5,022 nucleotides of DNA from JAWVYT01 sp964605205 (GTDB lineage: Bacteria > Gemmatimonadota > Gemmatimonadetes > Longimicrobiales > RSA9), in the NCBI GenBank assembly GCA_964605205.1, contig CAZSBL010000196.1:1-5022 (forward strand). The letters run 5' to 3'. Of this stretch, positions 1 to 5,022 are shown piece after piece. The stretch's first letter is position 1; each line of letters begins with the position of its first letter. The notes beneath the pieces were generated by a model. The model had not been told where the DNA came from. It did no database searches and worked only from the letters and a program-made list of their open reading frames with translations. The translations under genes were made by a program, and so were the position numbers.

Positions 1-1435
1 CCGCATCCCCACCCCCCCGCACCGCCCGGTCGAACGCCAGGGCGGGGCCCCAGTGCCCCCGGCGCCGGAGCCAGGCTACCACGCGGTCCATGTCCACGGC
101 CCGGGCCAGGGAGAAGAGGAGGAAGCCGATGGTGGCGGCCCGGACGATGATCCAGAACGCCCGTTCCCAGGAGGAGCCCACGGCCAGCAGGATGGCCACG
201 ACCATGACGAGTGGGAGCCAGAAGACCGGGCGTGTCAGGTCTTGGAGACCCGCCCGAAGCCCCTGGCGGAGGCCTTGGCCGGGGGCGGCGGGCCGGGAAG
301 ACCGGTCGCCGCGGGCCCGGGAGCCGAACCCTCGGGCGCCCCGTCGCAGGGCGCGCTCCAGGCGATGCGGGAGCCGCCGCCTCCGCCACACCGCCCAGGT
401 GGCGCCGGCGGCCACGAGGCCGTAGCCGGCGATCCAGGCGGTGAGGGCGGCGGCCACCCCCACCCGGCCCGGCGCCCACCGTGCCGTGATCCAATCGATG
501 ACCGACTGGTAGGCGACGAGCAGGTCGGTCCCGATCAGGAGGAGCTGGAGGAGGACGCCCTGGGCGGCGGCCCACGCGCCCACCAGCCCGCCGCCGACGG
601 CGATCCCGACAGCGTTCCAGCCGAGGACCGTGGTGGCGCCGGCGAAGAGCAGTCCCTGCAGGCTGATGGCGAGCATGGGGCGGAGCCGGCTCCCGGCCGG
701 GGAGATGGCCTTGAGGCCGGCCGCGATGAAGGGGACCCAGACCACCCGGGCCCGGCGCCGGAGCCCGTCGCCGGCGAAGGCCATCATGATGGCCTGGAGC
801 GTCGAGAGGACGAGGCCTCGCCCGGGGACCCGTGGGCCGTGGAGCGCCGATCCGAGGGTCACTTCCACACCCCCCGCCCCCGCCCCCCAGGCGCCGATCC
901 GGGCCCAGTCGTCGTGGGCACGGCACGCGGCGCGCAGCGACTCCCACGCGGTTGGCTCCGACGCGTCGACCCGGACGTCGAACCGGCGGCCCAGTCGGCG
1001 CTCCAACGCCTGCACTGCGCCGGCCCGGACCGCCACCGCCACCACCGCGGGCGCCGCCGCGTCCAGCGCTGGCCAGAGCGCCAGGTGGCCGCCGCCCTCC
1101 GCCTCCACCCGCCCGAACTCGTCGATAACCAGGAGGTCGGGCGGGTCGCCGGCGGCGAGATCCTCGGCCCAGTGGCTCAGCTCCTGGGCGGTGTCCCGGT
1201 CGAACCGGTAGGGGGGGCGCCGCTCCGGGTCGCGGACGGCGAACGGGAGCGTGCGTCCGCTCCGGACCAGCCGGAGGTCGTAGCGGTCCGCGCCCCGGTC
1301 CGGCTGGCTCCGGTCACCGGCGATGGCAAGGAACCCGTCCACCGCCCGTCCCCCGGTCTGGTACCAGGCGGCGAGGGAGGAGAGGAGCGTCGTCTTGCCG
1401 CTTCCCACGGGGCCTTCCAGAGCGATCAGGAGCAT
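1..1435 (-). CDS. THEP1-like P-loop NTPase fused to a multi-pass membrane region (partial, runs off left edge)
   Basis: An open frame runs from the ATG at 1435-1433 to the window edge (about 478 codons, no stop), so the C-terminus is missing. Seen: a Walker A motif GPVGSGKTT at about residues 8-16 and a Walker B-like LLVIDEFGRVE at about 101-111. A GFLAIAGDR segment near 34-42 resembles the 'GF...' segment after Walker A in THEP1 / NTPase_1 nucleoside-triphosphatases. No ABC signature (LSGGQ) is visible. The NTPase part ends around residue 190. After it come about seven or eight hydrophobic segments (roughly 205-222, 229-245, 250-270, 272-291, 292-311, 322-349, 402-420, 425-445), with an Arg-rich linker at about 350-400. 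The start is fixed by an in-frame TAG 12 bases upstream and by the nearness of Walker A to the N-terminus. No Shine-Dalgarno is obvious. It diverges from the iron-sulfur gene. The family resemblance of the N-terminus is fairly secure. The membrane part is not identified; an ECF-transporter-like S plus T arrangement is only a guess. Confidence 0.85.
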   Translation of the reverse strand, partial: MLLIALEGPVGSGKTTLLSSLAAWYQTGGRAVDGFLAIAGDRSQPDRGADRYDLRLVRSGRTLPFAVRDPERRPPYRFDRDTAQELSHWAEDLAAGDPPDLLVIDEFGRVEAEGGGHLALWPALDAAAPAVVAVAVRAGAVQALERRLGRRFDVRVDASEPTAWESLRAACRAHDDWARIGAWGAGAGGVEVTLGSALHGPRVPGRGLVLSTLQAIMMAFAGDGLRRRARVVWVPFIAAGLKAISPAGSRLRPMLAISLQGLLFAGATTVLGWNAVGIAVGGGLVGAWAAAQGVLLQLLLIGTDLLVAYQSVIDWITARWAPGRVGVAAALTAWIAGYGLVAAGATWAVWRRRRLPHRLERALRRGARGFGSRARGDRSSRPAAPGQGLRQGLRAGLQDLTRPVFWLPLVMVVAILLAVGSSWERAFWIIVRAATIGFLLFSLARAVDMDRVVAWLRRRGHWGPALAFDRAVRGGGDA

Positions 1436-1459
1436 GGCCGGAGGCTAGGCGGCGAGGAC

Positions 1460-1560
1460 GTCCGGCGCCAGCCCGGGGGTGGGGATGTCCGGCGGCAGCC
1501 GGCGTTGTGTCCGGCGGCAGCTCGGGGGTGTGGGATCCGGCCCCAGCCCCGACGTTGCGT
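1460..1560. repeat. Degenerate 49-bp tandem duplication in the divergent intergenic region
   Basis: A unit starting GTCCGGCGCCAGCCCGGGGG at 1460 recurs at 1509 as GTCCGGCGGCAGCTCGGGGG, a period of 49 bases. The copies continue through GGGAT, CCGG, CAGC and CGTTG in the same order with a few substitutions and small indels. Each unit itself holds two related halves beginning TCCGG(C/G)..CAGC (at about 1461, 1488, 1510 and 1536), so it can also be read as four degenerate copies of a 24-26 bp element. It lies just upstream of the minus-strand NTPase start and about 100 bases before the plus-strand iron-sulfur gene. Its role is unknown; it may be a local duplication without function. Confidence 0.6.
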
Positions 1561-1614
1561 TTCCACGGCGGCCCGCGCATGCTGGAGCAGCCCCCGCCTC
1601 CGGCGCCCGCCCGG

Positions 1615-1633
1615 GCCCGACCACCGGTCGGGC
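1615..1633. promoter_or_regulatory. Perfect inverted repeat upstream of the iron-sulfur gene
   Basis: The arms GCCCGACC (1615-1622) and GGTCGGGC (1626-1633) are exactly complementary around a three-base centre, ending 26 bases before the start codon at 1660. As DNA this could be an operator for a dimeric regulator; as RNA it would be a very stable hairpin in the leader. It directly abuts the palindrome GCCCGGGC at 1609-1616. Short GC inverted repeats occur by chance in DNA this GC-rich, but 8 of 8 pairs in this position is better than background. Confidence 0.4.
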
Positions 1634-1649
1634 GGGGTCACTTTCGGCC

Positions 1650-1654
1650 GGGAG
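1650..1654 (+). promoter_or_regulatory. Ribosome binding site that fixes the iron-sulfur gene start
   Basis: GGGAG lies 5 bases before the ATG at 1660. The same frame stays open upstream to an ATG at 1507 and another at 1579, but those would add a proline/arginine-rich leader encoded by the repeat region. The start at 1660 gives the MGH..GKD.YR..G N-terminus that I recall from relatives of this protein, so it is preferred. Confidence 0.55.
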
Positions 1655-1659
1655 CCGCC

Positions 1660-2973
1660 ATGGGCCACACCGTCGGCAAGGACGTCTACCGCGCACTGGG
1701 TCGGAAGCTCGACGGCCTGTCCGCCCGCGCGCCGTGGAGCGACGCGCTCCGGGCGATCCTCGAGGAGCTCTACACCGAGGAAGACGCCCGGCTCATCGCC
1801 GCCATGCCGTGGGGGTTCTCGAGCCTCGGCCGGCTGGAGAAGGTCACCGGCATCGAGCGCCCGGAGCTGGAGCGTCTCCTGGGCAGCCTCTGCCCCCGGG
1901 GGCTGGTCATCGACGTGTGGGCGGGCGGGAAGTACCGCTATGCGCCGTCGCCCATGGTGATCGGGGTCTTCGAGTTCACCATGATGCGCACCGGCGGGCA
2001 GCTGCCGTACGGGAAATGGGCCGAGCTTTTCCGCGACTACCTGGAGGAGGGCCCGTTCGCCGAGGCCATGTTCGGCGACGGGAAGCGGGTCTCCATCATG
2101 CGCGCGATCCCCCATGCCGGCTCGGTCCGGCCCGAGGAGTACGTGGAGGTGCTCGACTACGAGAAGGCGGCGGCCATCGTGGACGCCACGGACCGCTTCG
2201 CCATCGGGCTCTGCTCGTGCCGCCACGAGCACCGGCACCTGGGCGCAAACGACTGCGACGTGCCGCTGGACACCTGCTCCACGCTGGGCGCCCGCTCGGT
2301 GGACTACATGGTCCGGAACGGGCTGGCCCGGGAGGTCTCGAAGTGGGAGATGCACGAGAACGTGGAACGGTCCCGGGAGCTGGGGCTCGTGATCAACGCC
2401 GACAACGTGCAGCGGAACGTCAGCTTCTTCTGCCACTGCTGCGGCTGCTGCTGCAACGTGCTGGGCGGGATCAACCGCCACGGCTACACCAACGCCGTCG
2501 TGACCTCCAACTGGATCGCCGAGTCGGATCCCGACAAGTGCATTGGCTGCGGGATCTGCTCCCGGCAGTGCCCCATCGACGCCATCGACCGGATCGACGA
2601 CCCGGACCCGAAGTACCGGAAGTTCGGCCGCCCGGTGGTGAATGAGGAGCTGTGCCTCGGCTGCGGCGTCTGCACCGTCCGGTGCAAGCCCGGCGCCATG
2701 CGGCTCACGCAGCGCGAGCAGCGGGTGCTCCACCCCGAGACCACCTTCGAGCGCATCATCCTCCAGTGCCTCGAGCGCGGCACGCTCCAGAACCAGCTCT
2801 TCGACGACCCGTCCAGCCTCACCCACGGCTTCGCTCGGGCTGTGGTGGGCGGGTTCCTCCGGCTCCCGCCCGTGAAGCGAGCGCTCATGAGCGACGTCCT
2901 GCGGTCGCGGTTCCTGGCGGCGTTGAAGGGGGCCGCTGTGCGGCAGGGCCAGGGCGCCCTGGTGGAGCATTGA
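1660..2973 (+). CDS. Iron-sulfur protein: winged-helix-like N-terminus, Cys-rich cluster and two 4Fe-4S ferredoxin motifs
   Basis: 437 residues; presumably cytoplasmic, with no signal peptide or membrane segment. Domains in order: a helical and winged-helix-like region at about 25-105 (GRLEKVTGIERPELERLLG, then a GLVIDVW..GKYRY wing); a middle domain with CSC at 185-187 plus C199 and C206; a dense cluster FFCHCCGCCC at 256-265 (six Cys and one His in eight residues, 258-265); then two ferredoxin motifs, CIGCGICSRQCP at 294-305 and CLGCGVCTVRCKP at 332-344. The two ferredoxin motifs should each hold a 4Fe-4S cluster. The upstream cysteines suggest at least one further metal or cluster site. 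The C-terminal region (about 350-420) is helical and, from memory, well conserved in uncharacterised '4Fe-4S binding' proteins of anaerobes and deltaproteobacteria. The specific reaction is unknown: electron transfer, or a cluster-based sensor given the winged-helix-like part, are both possible. It diverges from the NTPase-membrane gene. It is a complete gene with all expected ferredoxin cysteines present. Confidence 0.93.
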   Translation: MGHTVGKDVYRALGRKLDGLSARAPWSDALRAILEELYTEEDARLIAAMPWGFSSLGRLEKVTGIERPELERLLGSLCPRGLVIDVWAGGKYRYAPSPMVIGVFEFTMMRTGGQLPYGKWAELFRDYLEEGPFAEAMFGDGKRVSIMRAIPHAGSVRPEEYVEVLDYEKAAAIVDATDRFAIGLCSCRHEHRHLGANDCDVPLDTCSTLGARSVDYMVRNGLAREVSKWEMHENVERSRELGLVINADNVQRNVSFFCHCCGCCCNVLGGINRHGYTNAVVTSNWIAESDPDKCIGCGICSRQCPIDAIDRIDDPDPKYRKFGRPVVNEELCLGCGVCTVRCKPGAMRLTQREQRVLHPETTFERIILQCLERGTLQNQLFDDPSSLTHGFARAVVGGFLRLPPVKRALMSDVLRSRFLAALKGAAVRQGQGALVEH

Positions 2974-3037
2974 CCGGGCGAGCCGTGTCCTCGACGCGGT
3001 CGGCGACGCTGACCCGATCGTAATGTCCATCACCGCC

Positions 3038-3053
3038 GCGGCCGTCGGGCCGC
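3038..3053 (+). terminator. Possible weak stem-loop after the iron-sulfur gene
   Basis: GCGGCC (3038-3043) and GGCCGC (3048-3053) pair perfectly around a four-base loop, 65 bases after the stop codon of the iron-sulfur gene and before the AT-rich promoter island. There is no T-tract after the stem, so it does not look like a classical intrinsic terminator. Short GC stems like this are common by chance here. Confidence 0.2.
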
Positions 3054-3080
3054 CTGTGCACCATACAGCACCCGGCGACC

Positions 3081-3117
3081 TTATAGTGTAATTGCAATAA
3101 TTGTATTCACACGATAA
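3081..3117. promoter_or_regulatory. 37-bp near-palindrome in an AT-rich island, candidate operator of the ATPase gene
   Basis: The left arm TTATAGTGTAATTGCAAT (3081-3098) and right arm ATTGTATTCACACGATAA (3100-3117) are inverted copies around A3099. Fourteen of 18 pairs match: outer TTAT/ATAA, then GTGT/ACAC, then core CAAT/ATTG, with mismatches only at 3085/3113, 3090/3108, 3092/3106 and 3094/3104. Bases 3081-3120 contain only 9 G or C out of 40, in a window that is otherwise strongly GC-rich. The element ends 9 bases before the ATPase start codon and overlaps the likely promoter. That size and symmetry suit a dimeric or multimeric DNA-binding protein. The ATPase itself carries a C-terminal winged helix and could be the regulator, which is inference. 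Confidence 0.65.
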
Positions 3118-3119
3118 AT
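3092..3119 (+). promoter_or_regulatory. Predicted promoter of the ATPase gene, probably giving a leaderless transcript
   Basis: A -35-like TTGCAA (3092-3097) is followed after 16 bases by a -10-like ATAAAT (3114-3119). Transcription would then begin about 7 bases on, at or next to the ATG at 3127. TAAATTGG (3115-3122) also resembles the TAnnTTTG -7 element used by Bacteroidota, with a TTG 20 bases upstream. A second -10 candidate, TATAGT (3082-3087), lacks a good -35. No Shine-Dalgarno precedes the ATG (GGTAGC only), which agrees with a leaderless start. Confidence 0.45.
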
Positions 3120-3126
3120 TGGTAGC

Positions 3127-4314
3127 ATGGAGAAACCAGGACCCTTCCGCATCGATGGCGTGGTGGAGCCGCCGTTCTTCACGGATCGGGGGGACGAGGT
3201 GGCGCGGATCCGGCGGGCGCTGGAAGCGCCGCCTGCGAAGCTGCTGGTGTACGGACCTCGCCGGATGGGGAAGACGTCGGCGCTGCACGTGGCGCGACAG
3301 ACGGTGGAGCGAGCCGGTGGTGTGGTGGTGTTCGCGGACCTCTCGACGGCGTCGTCGCCGGTGGACATGGGGAACCGTGTGCTGGACGCGGCGACGCGGG
3401 CGGTGGGCCGGAGCTGGTCGGAGTTCCTGGGCGATCTGACGTCGCGGCTCCAGGTGCGGCTGGAGCTGGTGCCGGATCCGGCGACGGGTCTGGCGATCCC
3501 GGTACTGGAAGCGCGGCTGCGGTCACGTGGCGAGGGGGAGCAGGTGGACAGCTTCGTGGCGGTTCTCGACGGATTGGAGGGGATGGCGGAGGCCCGGGAC
3601 ACGGAGCTGGGCGTGGTCCTGGACGAGTTCCAGGAGCTGCACCGGTTCGGGGGGGAGGCGGCGGAGTGGCGTCTGCGGGGCGCGATCCAGCATCACCGGC
3701 GGATCGGGTACGTGCTGGCGGGCTCGGACACGTCGCTGATCCGTGCCATGCTGGGCGAGGACCGGGCGTTCTACGAGCTATTCGAGCCGCTCCACTTCGG
3801 CCCCATGGACCCGGAGCACCTGGGCCGCTGGATCGAGGAGCGGCTGGCGGGCGCCGGGCTGGAGGCGTCGGCGGTCGGCGCCCGGATCCTGGCGGTGGCG
3901 GGCGACCGGACCCGGGATGCCGTGCGGTTGGCCCTCGCCGTCTGGGAGCTGGGCCGGCAGGGTGGAGAGTCGACGCCGGAGGAGCGCGTTCGCCGGGCCC
4001 TGGAGCGCGTCGTCGCCGAAGAAGAAGACGTCATGCGAGCCGTGTGGGACAACCTGACCGAGCACCAGCAGGACGTGCTCCGGGCGGTGGCGTGGAACGG
4101 CGCCGGTCTTACGGCCGCCGAGACGCTGGAGCGGTTCGCGCTGGGCCACGGCGGCACGGCCCGCAACAGCGCGCTGGCGCTGGTCGGGCGAGGACTGCTC
4201 CGGAAGGCCGACACCACGTCGGGCTACGCGTTCGACAGCCCGTTCGTCCGGGCGTGGGTGGTGCGCCAGGCGCTCCCGGACGTGGGGGTGCGGGTGCCGG
4301 TCGACCACCACTGA
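3127..4314 (+). CDS. AAA/STAND-like ATPase of the ATPase_2 (COG1672-like) type with C-terminal winged helix
   Basis: 395 residues; soluble, presumably cytoplasmic. The N-terminus has the RIDG..EPPFFTDRGDEVARI segment typical of this group. Walker A is GPRRMGKTS at 43-51 and Walker B is LGVVLDEFQEL at 161-171. A sensor-1-like VLAGSDTSLI sits at 196-205, followed by AFYELFEPLHFGPMDPEHL at 214-232, the segment that in relatives leads into the helical lid. Residues about 230-300 are the helical lid. Residues about 305-375 (LTEHQQDVLRAVAWNG..LTAAETLERFALG, then LVGRGLLRK) form a winged-helix-like DNA-binding module. The start is certain: an in-frame TAA at 3115-3117 leaves only ATG3127. The length is normal for the family. 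These ATPases are widespread in archaea and high-GC bacteria, and their biological role is mostly unknown; no reaction beyond ATP hydrolysis should be assumed. It stands alone behind its own AT-rich promoter/palindrome, 153 bases after the iron-sulfur gene. The coding body matches its neighbours in GC content. Confidence 0.93.
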   Translation: MEKPGPFRIDGVVEPPFFTDRGDEVARIRRALEAPPAKLLVYGPRRMGKTSALHVARQTVERAGGVVVFADLSTASSPVDMGNRVLDAATRAVGRSWSEFLGDLTSRLQVRLELVPDPATGLAIPVLEARLRSRGEGEQVDSFVAVLDGLEGMAEARDTELGVVLDEFQELHRFGGEAAEWRLRGAIQHHRRIGYVLAGSDTSLIRAMLGEDRAFYELFEPLHFGPMDPEHLGRWIEERLAGAGLEASAVGARILAVAGDRTRDAVRLALAVWELGRQGGESTPEERVRRALERVVAEEEDVMRAVWDNLTEHQQDVLRAVAWNGAGLTAAETLERFALGHGGTARNSALALVGRGLLRKADTTSGYAFDSPFVRAWVVRQALPDVGVRVPVDHH

Positions 4315-4336
4315 CACCCGGGGCCGGCAACCCCTG

Positions 4337-4362
4337 CGGGCCCTTCGTGCATCCAAGGCCCG
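4337..4362 (+). terminator. Possible stem-loop after the ATPase gene
   Basis: CGGGCC (4337-4342) pairs with GGCCCG (4357-4362); the stem can extend by AA/TT with one bulged base, leaving a loop of about 9 bases. It lies 22 bases after the ATPase stop codon. No T-tract follows, so termination here is uncertain; it may equally be chance pairing. The rest of 4315-4399 holds nothing else I recognise. Confidence 0.22.
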
Positions 4363-4399
4363 GAACCCCTCGAATGGACAGCCACCCAGAGACGGTGCC

Positions 4400-5022
4400 A
4401 TGAATACGACGATTCGCTTCGCCAACCGGGCGGCGCCCGGGCTGCTCCTCGTCGCGCTGCTGGCGGCCCCGGCCCCCACTCCGGCTCAGGAGGCGACGAG
4501 CCCGGCGCACGTGACCACCTACCCCGGGAGCTTCGGGCTGTTGATGACCCCTCGCCCGCTGCCGGACGGTCGGGTGATCCTGGCCGACCCGCTGGGCCGC
4601 CAGCTCATCGCTGCGGACCTGGAGACCGGCCAGGCGGAGCCGCTGGGCCGGGAGGGGCGGGGGCCCCGGGAGTGGCGCCAGCCCGACGCCGTCTATCCGC
4701 TCCCCGGCGACTCCACGCTGCTCGTGGACCTGGGCAACACCCGGCTCACCGTTATCGACCCGGAGGGCCGGCTGGTCGAGTCGTACCCCATGGTGGTGGA
4801 GGGCGCCGGCGCCGGGCCCATGGGCATGGAGGTCATCAACCCCGGCGGCGTGGACCGGATGGGCCGGATCTACTTCCAGGCCCGCGGGATGATGCGCCCG
4901 GGCCAGGGGCCGGATTCGTCCCGGATCAAGCGGTGGACCCCCGGCGACGACGGCTCCACCCCCCTCGCCGCCCTCTCCCCGCCCGCCCTCGCCATGGCCA
5001 CGTCCGGGGGCGAGAACGACCA
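4400..5022 (+). CDS. Exported 6-bladed beta-propeller type protein (partial, runs off right edge)
   Basis: An open frame runs from ATG 4400 to the window edge (207 complete codons), so the C-terminus is missing. The first 30 residues look like a Sec signal peptide: MNTTIRFANR, then hydrophobic LLLVALLAA, then APTPAQ with cleavage likely around residue 29-30. There is no lipobox cysteine, so it is probably periplasmic or secreted rather than a lipoprotein. The motif GREGRGPREW at 83-92, followed by PDAVYPLPGDSTLLVDLGNTRLTVID, matches the 'G.G.GPGEF..P......D...V.D..N.R...' pattern of the 6-bladed beta-propeller proteins common in Bacteroidota and Gemmatimonadota. Further blade-like repeats (DPLGRQLIAADLETG at 63-77; VDRMGRIYFQARG at 151-163) agree. 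The ligand is unknown. The Shine-Dalgarno is weak (AGAGACGG about 5 bases before the ATG). The start is supported by the signal peptide following it directly. Confidence 0.85.
   Translation, partial: MNTTIRFANRAAPGLLLVALLAAPAPTPAQEATSPAHVTTYPGSFGLLMTPRPLPDGRVILADPLGRQLIAADLETGQAEPLGREGRGPREWRQPDAVYPLPGDSTLLVDLGNTRLTVIDPEGRLVESYPMVVEGAGAGPMGMEVINPGGVDRMGRIYFQARGMMRPGQGPDSSRIKRWTPGDDGSTPLAALSPPALAMATSGGEND

Noticed and set aside
1507..1659. 51-residue N-terminal extension of the iron-sulfur protein from the upstream ATG
   Set aside because: The extension is Pro/Arg-rich, encoded by the repeat and inverted-repeat region, and lacks a good ribosome binding site. The ATG at 1660 has GGGAG at proper spacing and a family-like N-terminus.
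53..1960. 635-residue plus-strand open frame
   Set aside because: It is antisense to the NTPase-membrane gene and runs into the iron-sulfur gene in another frame. The product is low-complexity Pro/Gly/Arg/Glu with no motif, while the minus strand encodes clear Walker A and B motifs. It is an artefact of high GC.
3081..3120. AT-rich island as an insertion scar or mobile-element end
   Set aside because: No transposase, no matching terminal repeat on the far side of the ATPase gene (4315-4399 is GC-rich without a similar sequence) and no target-site duplication is visible. An operator/promoter is the simpler reading.
1426..3288. 620-residue minus-strand open frame
   Set aside because: It is antisense to the whole iron-sulfur gene and to the start of the ATPase gene, crossing the AT-rich promoter. 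It has no recognisable domain. The plus strand holds the conserved cysteine motifs.
3778..4479. 233-residue minus-strand open frame
   Set aside because: It is antisense to the C-terminal half of the ATPase gene and continues across the start of the beta-propeller gene. It has no motif and biased composition.

Overview
The window is very GC-rich DNA, densely coding, with one isolated AT-rich island of about 40 bases. It reads as an ordinary bacterial chromosome segment with four protein genes: one on the minus strand running off the left edge, and three on the plus strand, the last running off the right edge. No RNA gene, CRISPR array, insertion sequence or transposase is visible. The high GC content, together with an exported '6-bladed beta-propeller' type protein at the right edge, would fit Gemmatimonadota or a related lineage. 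This lineage call is an inference from family habits, not a measurement.

Layout. Bases 1-1435 (minus strand) encode a two-part protein: an N-terminal P-loop NTPase resembling the THEP1 / NTPase_1 group, then a multi-pass membrane region. The distal part of that region loosely resembles the S and T membrane components of ECF vitamin transporters. Bases 1436-1659 are a divergent intergenic region with a degenerate 49-bp tandem duplication and a perfect 8-bp-arm inverted repeat just upstream of the next gene. Bases 1660-2973 (plus strand) encode a 437-residue iron-sulfur protein with a winged-helix-like N-terminal part, a striking FFCHCCGCCC cysteine cluster and two ferredoxin-type 4Fe-4S motifs. 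Bases 2974-3126 are intergenic and end in the AT-rich island, which is a 37-bp near-palindrome (14 of 18 pairs match) overlapping the likely promoter of the next gene. Bases 3127-4314 encode a 395-residue AAA/STAND-like ATPase of the ATPase_2 (COG1672-like) type with a C-terminal winged helix. Bases 4400-5022 encode the start of a secreted beta-propeller protein.

How the genes relate. The NTPase-membrane gene and the iron-sulfur gene diverge from a shared 224-bp region and could be co-regulated from it. The ATPase gene has its own distinctive promoter/operator and looks like an independent, tightly controlled unit rather than part of an operon. The beta-propeller gene follows after 85 bp with no obvious strong promoter. 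I see no evidence that all four genes form one pathway. The parts most worth a second look are the large palindrome in front of the ATPase gene and the NTPase-membrane fusion.
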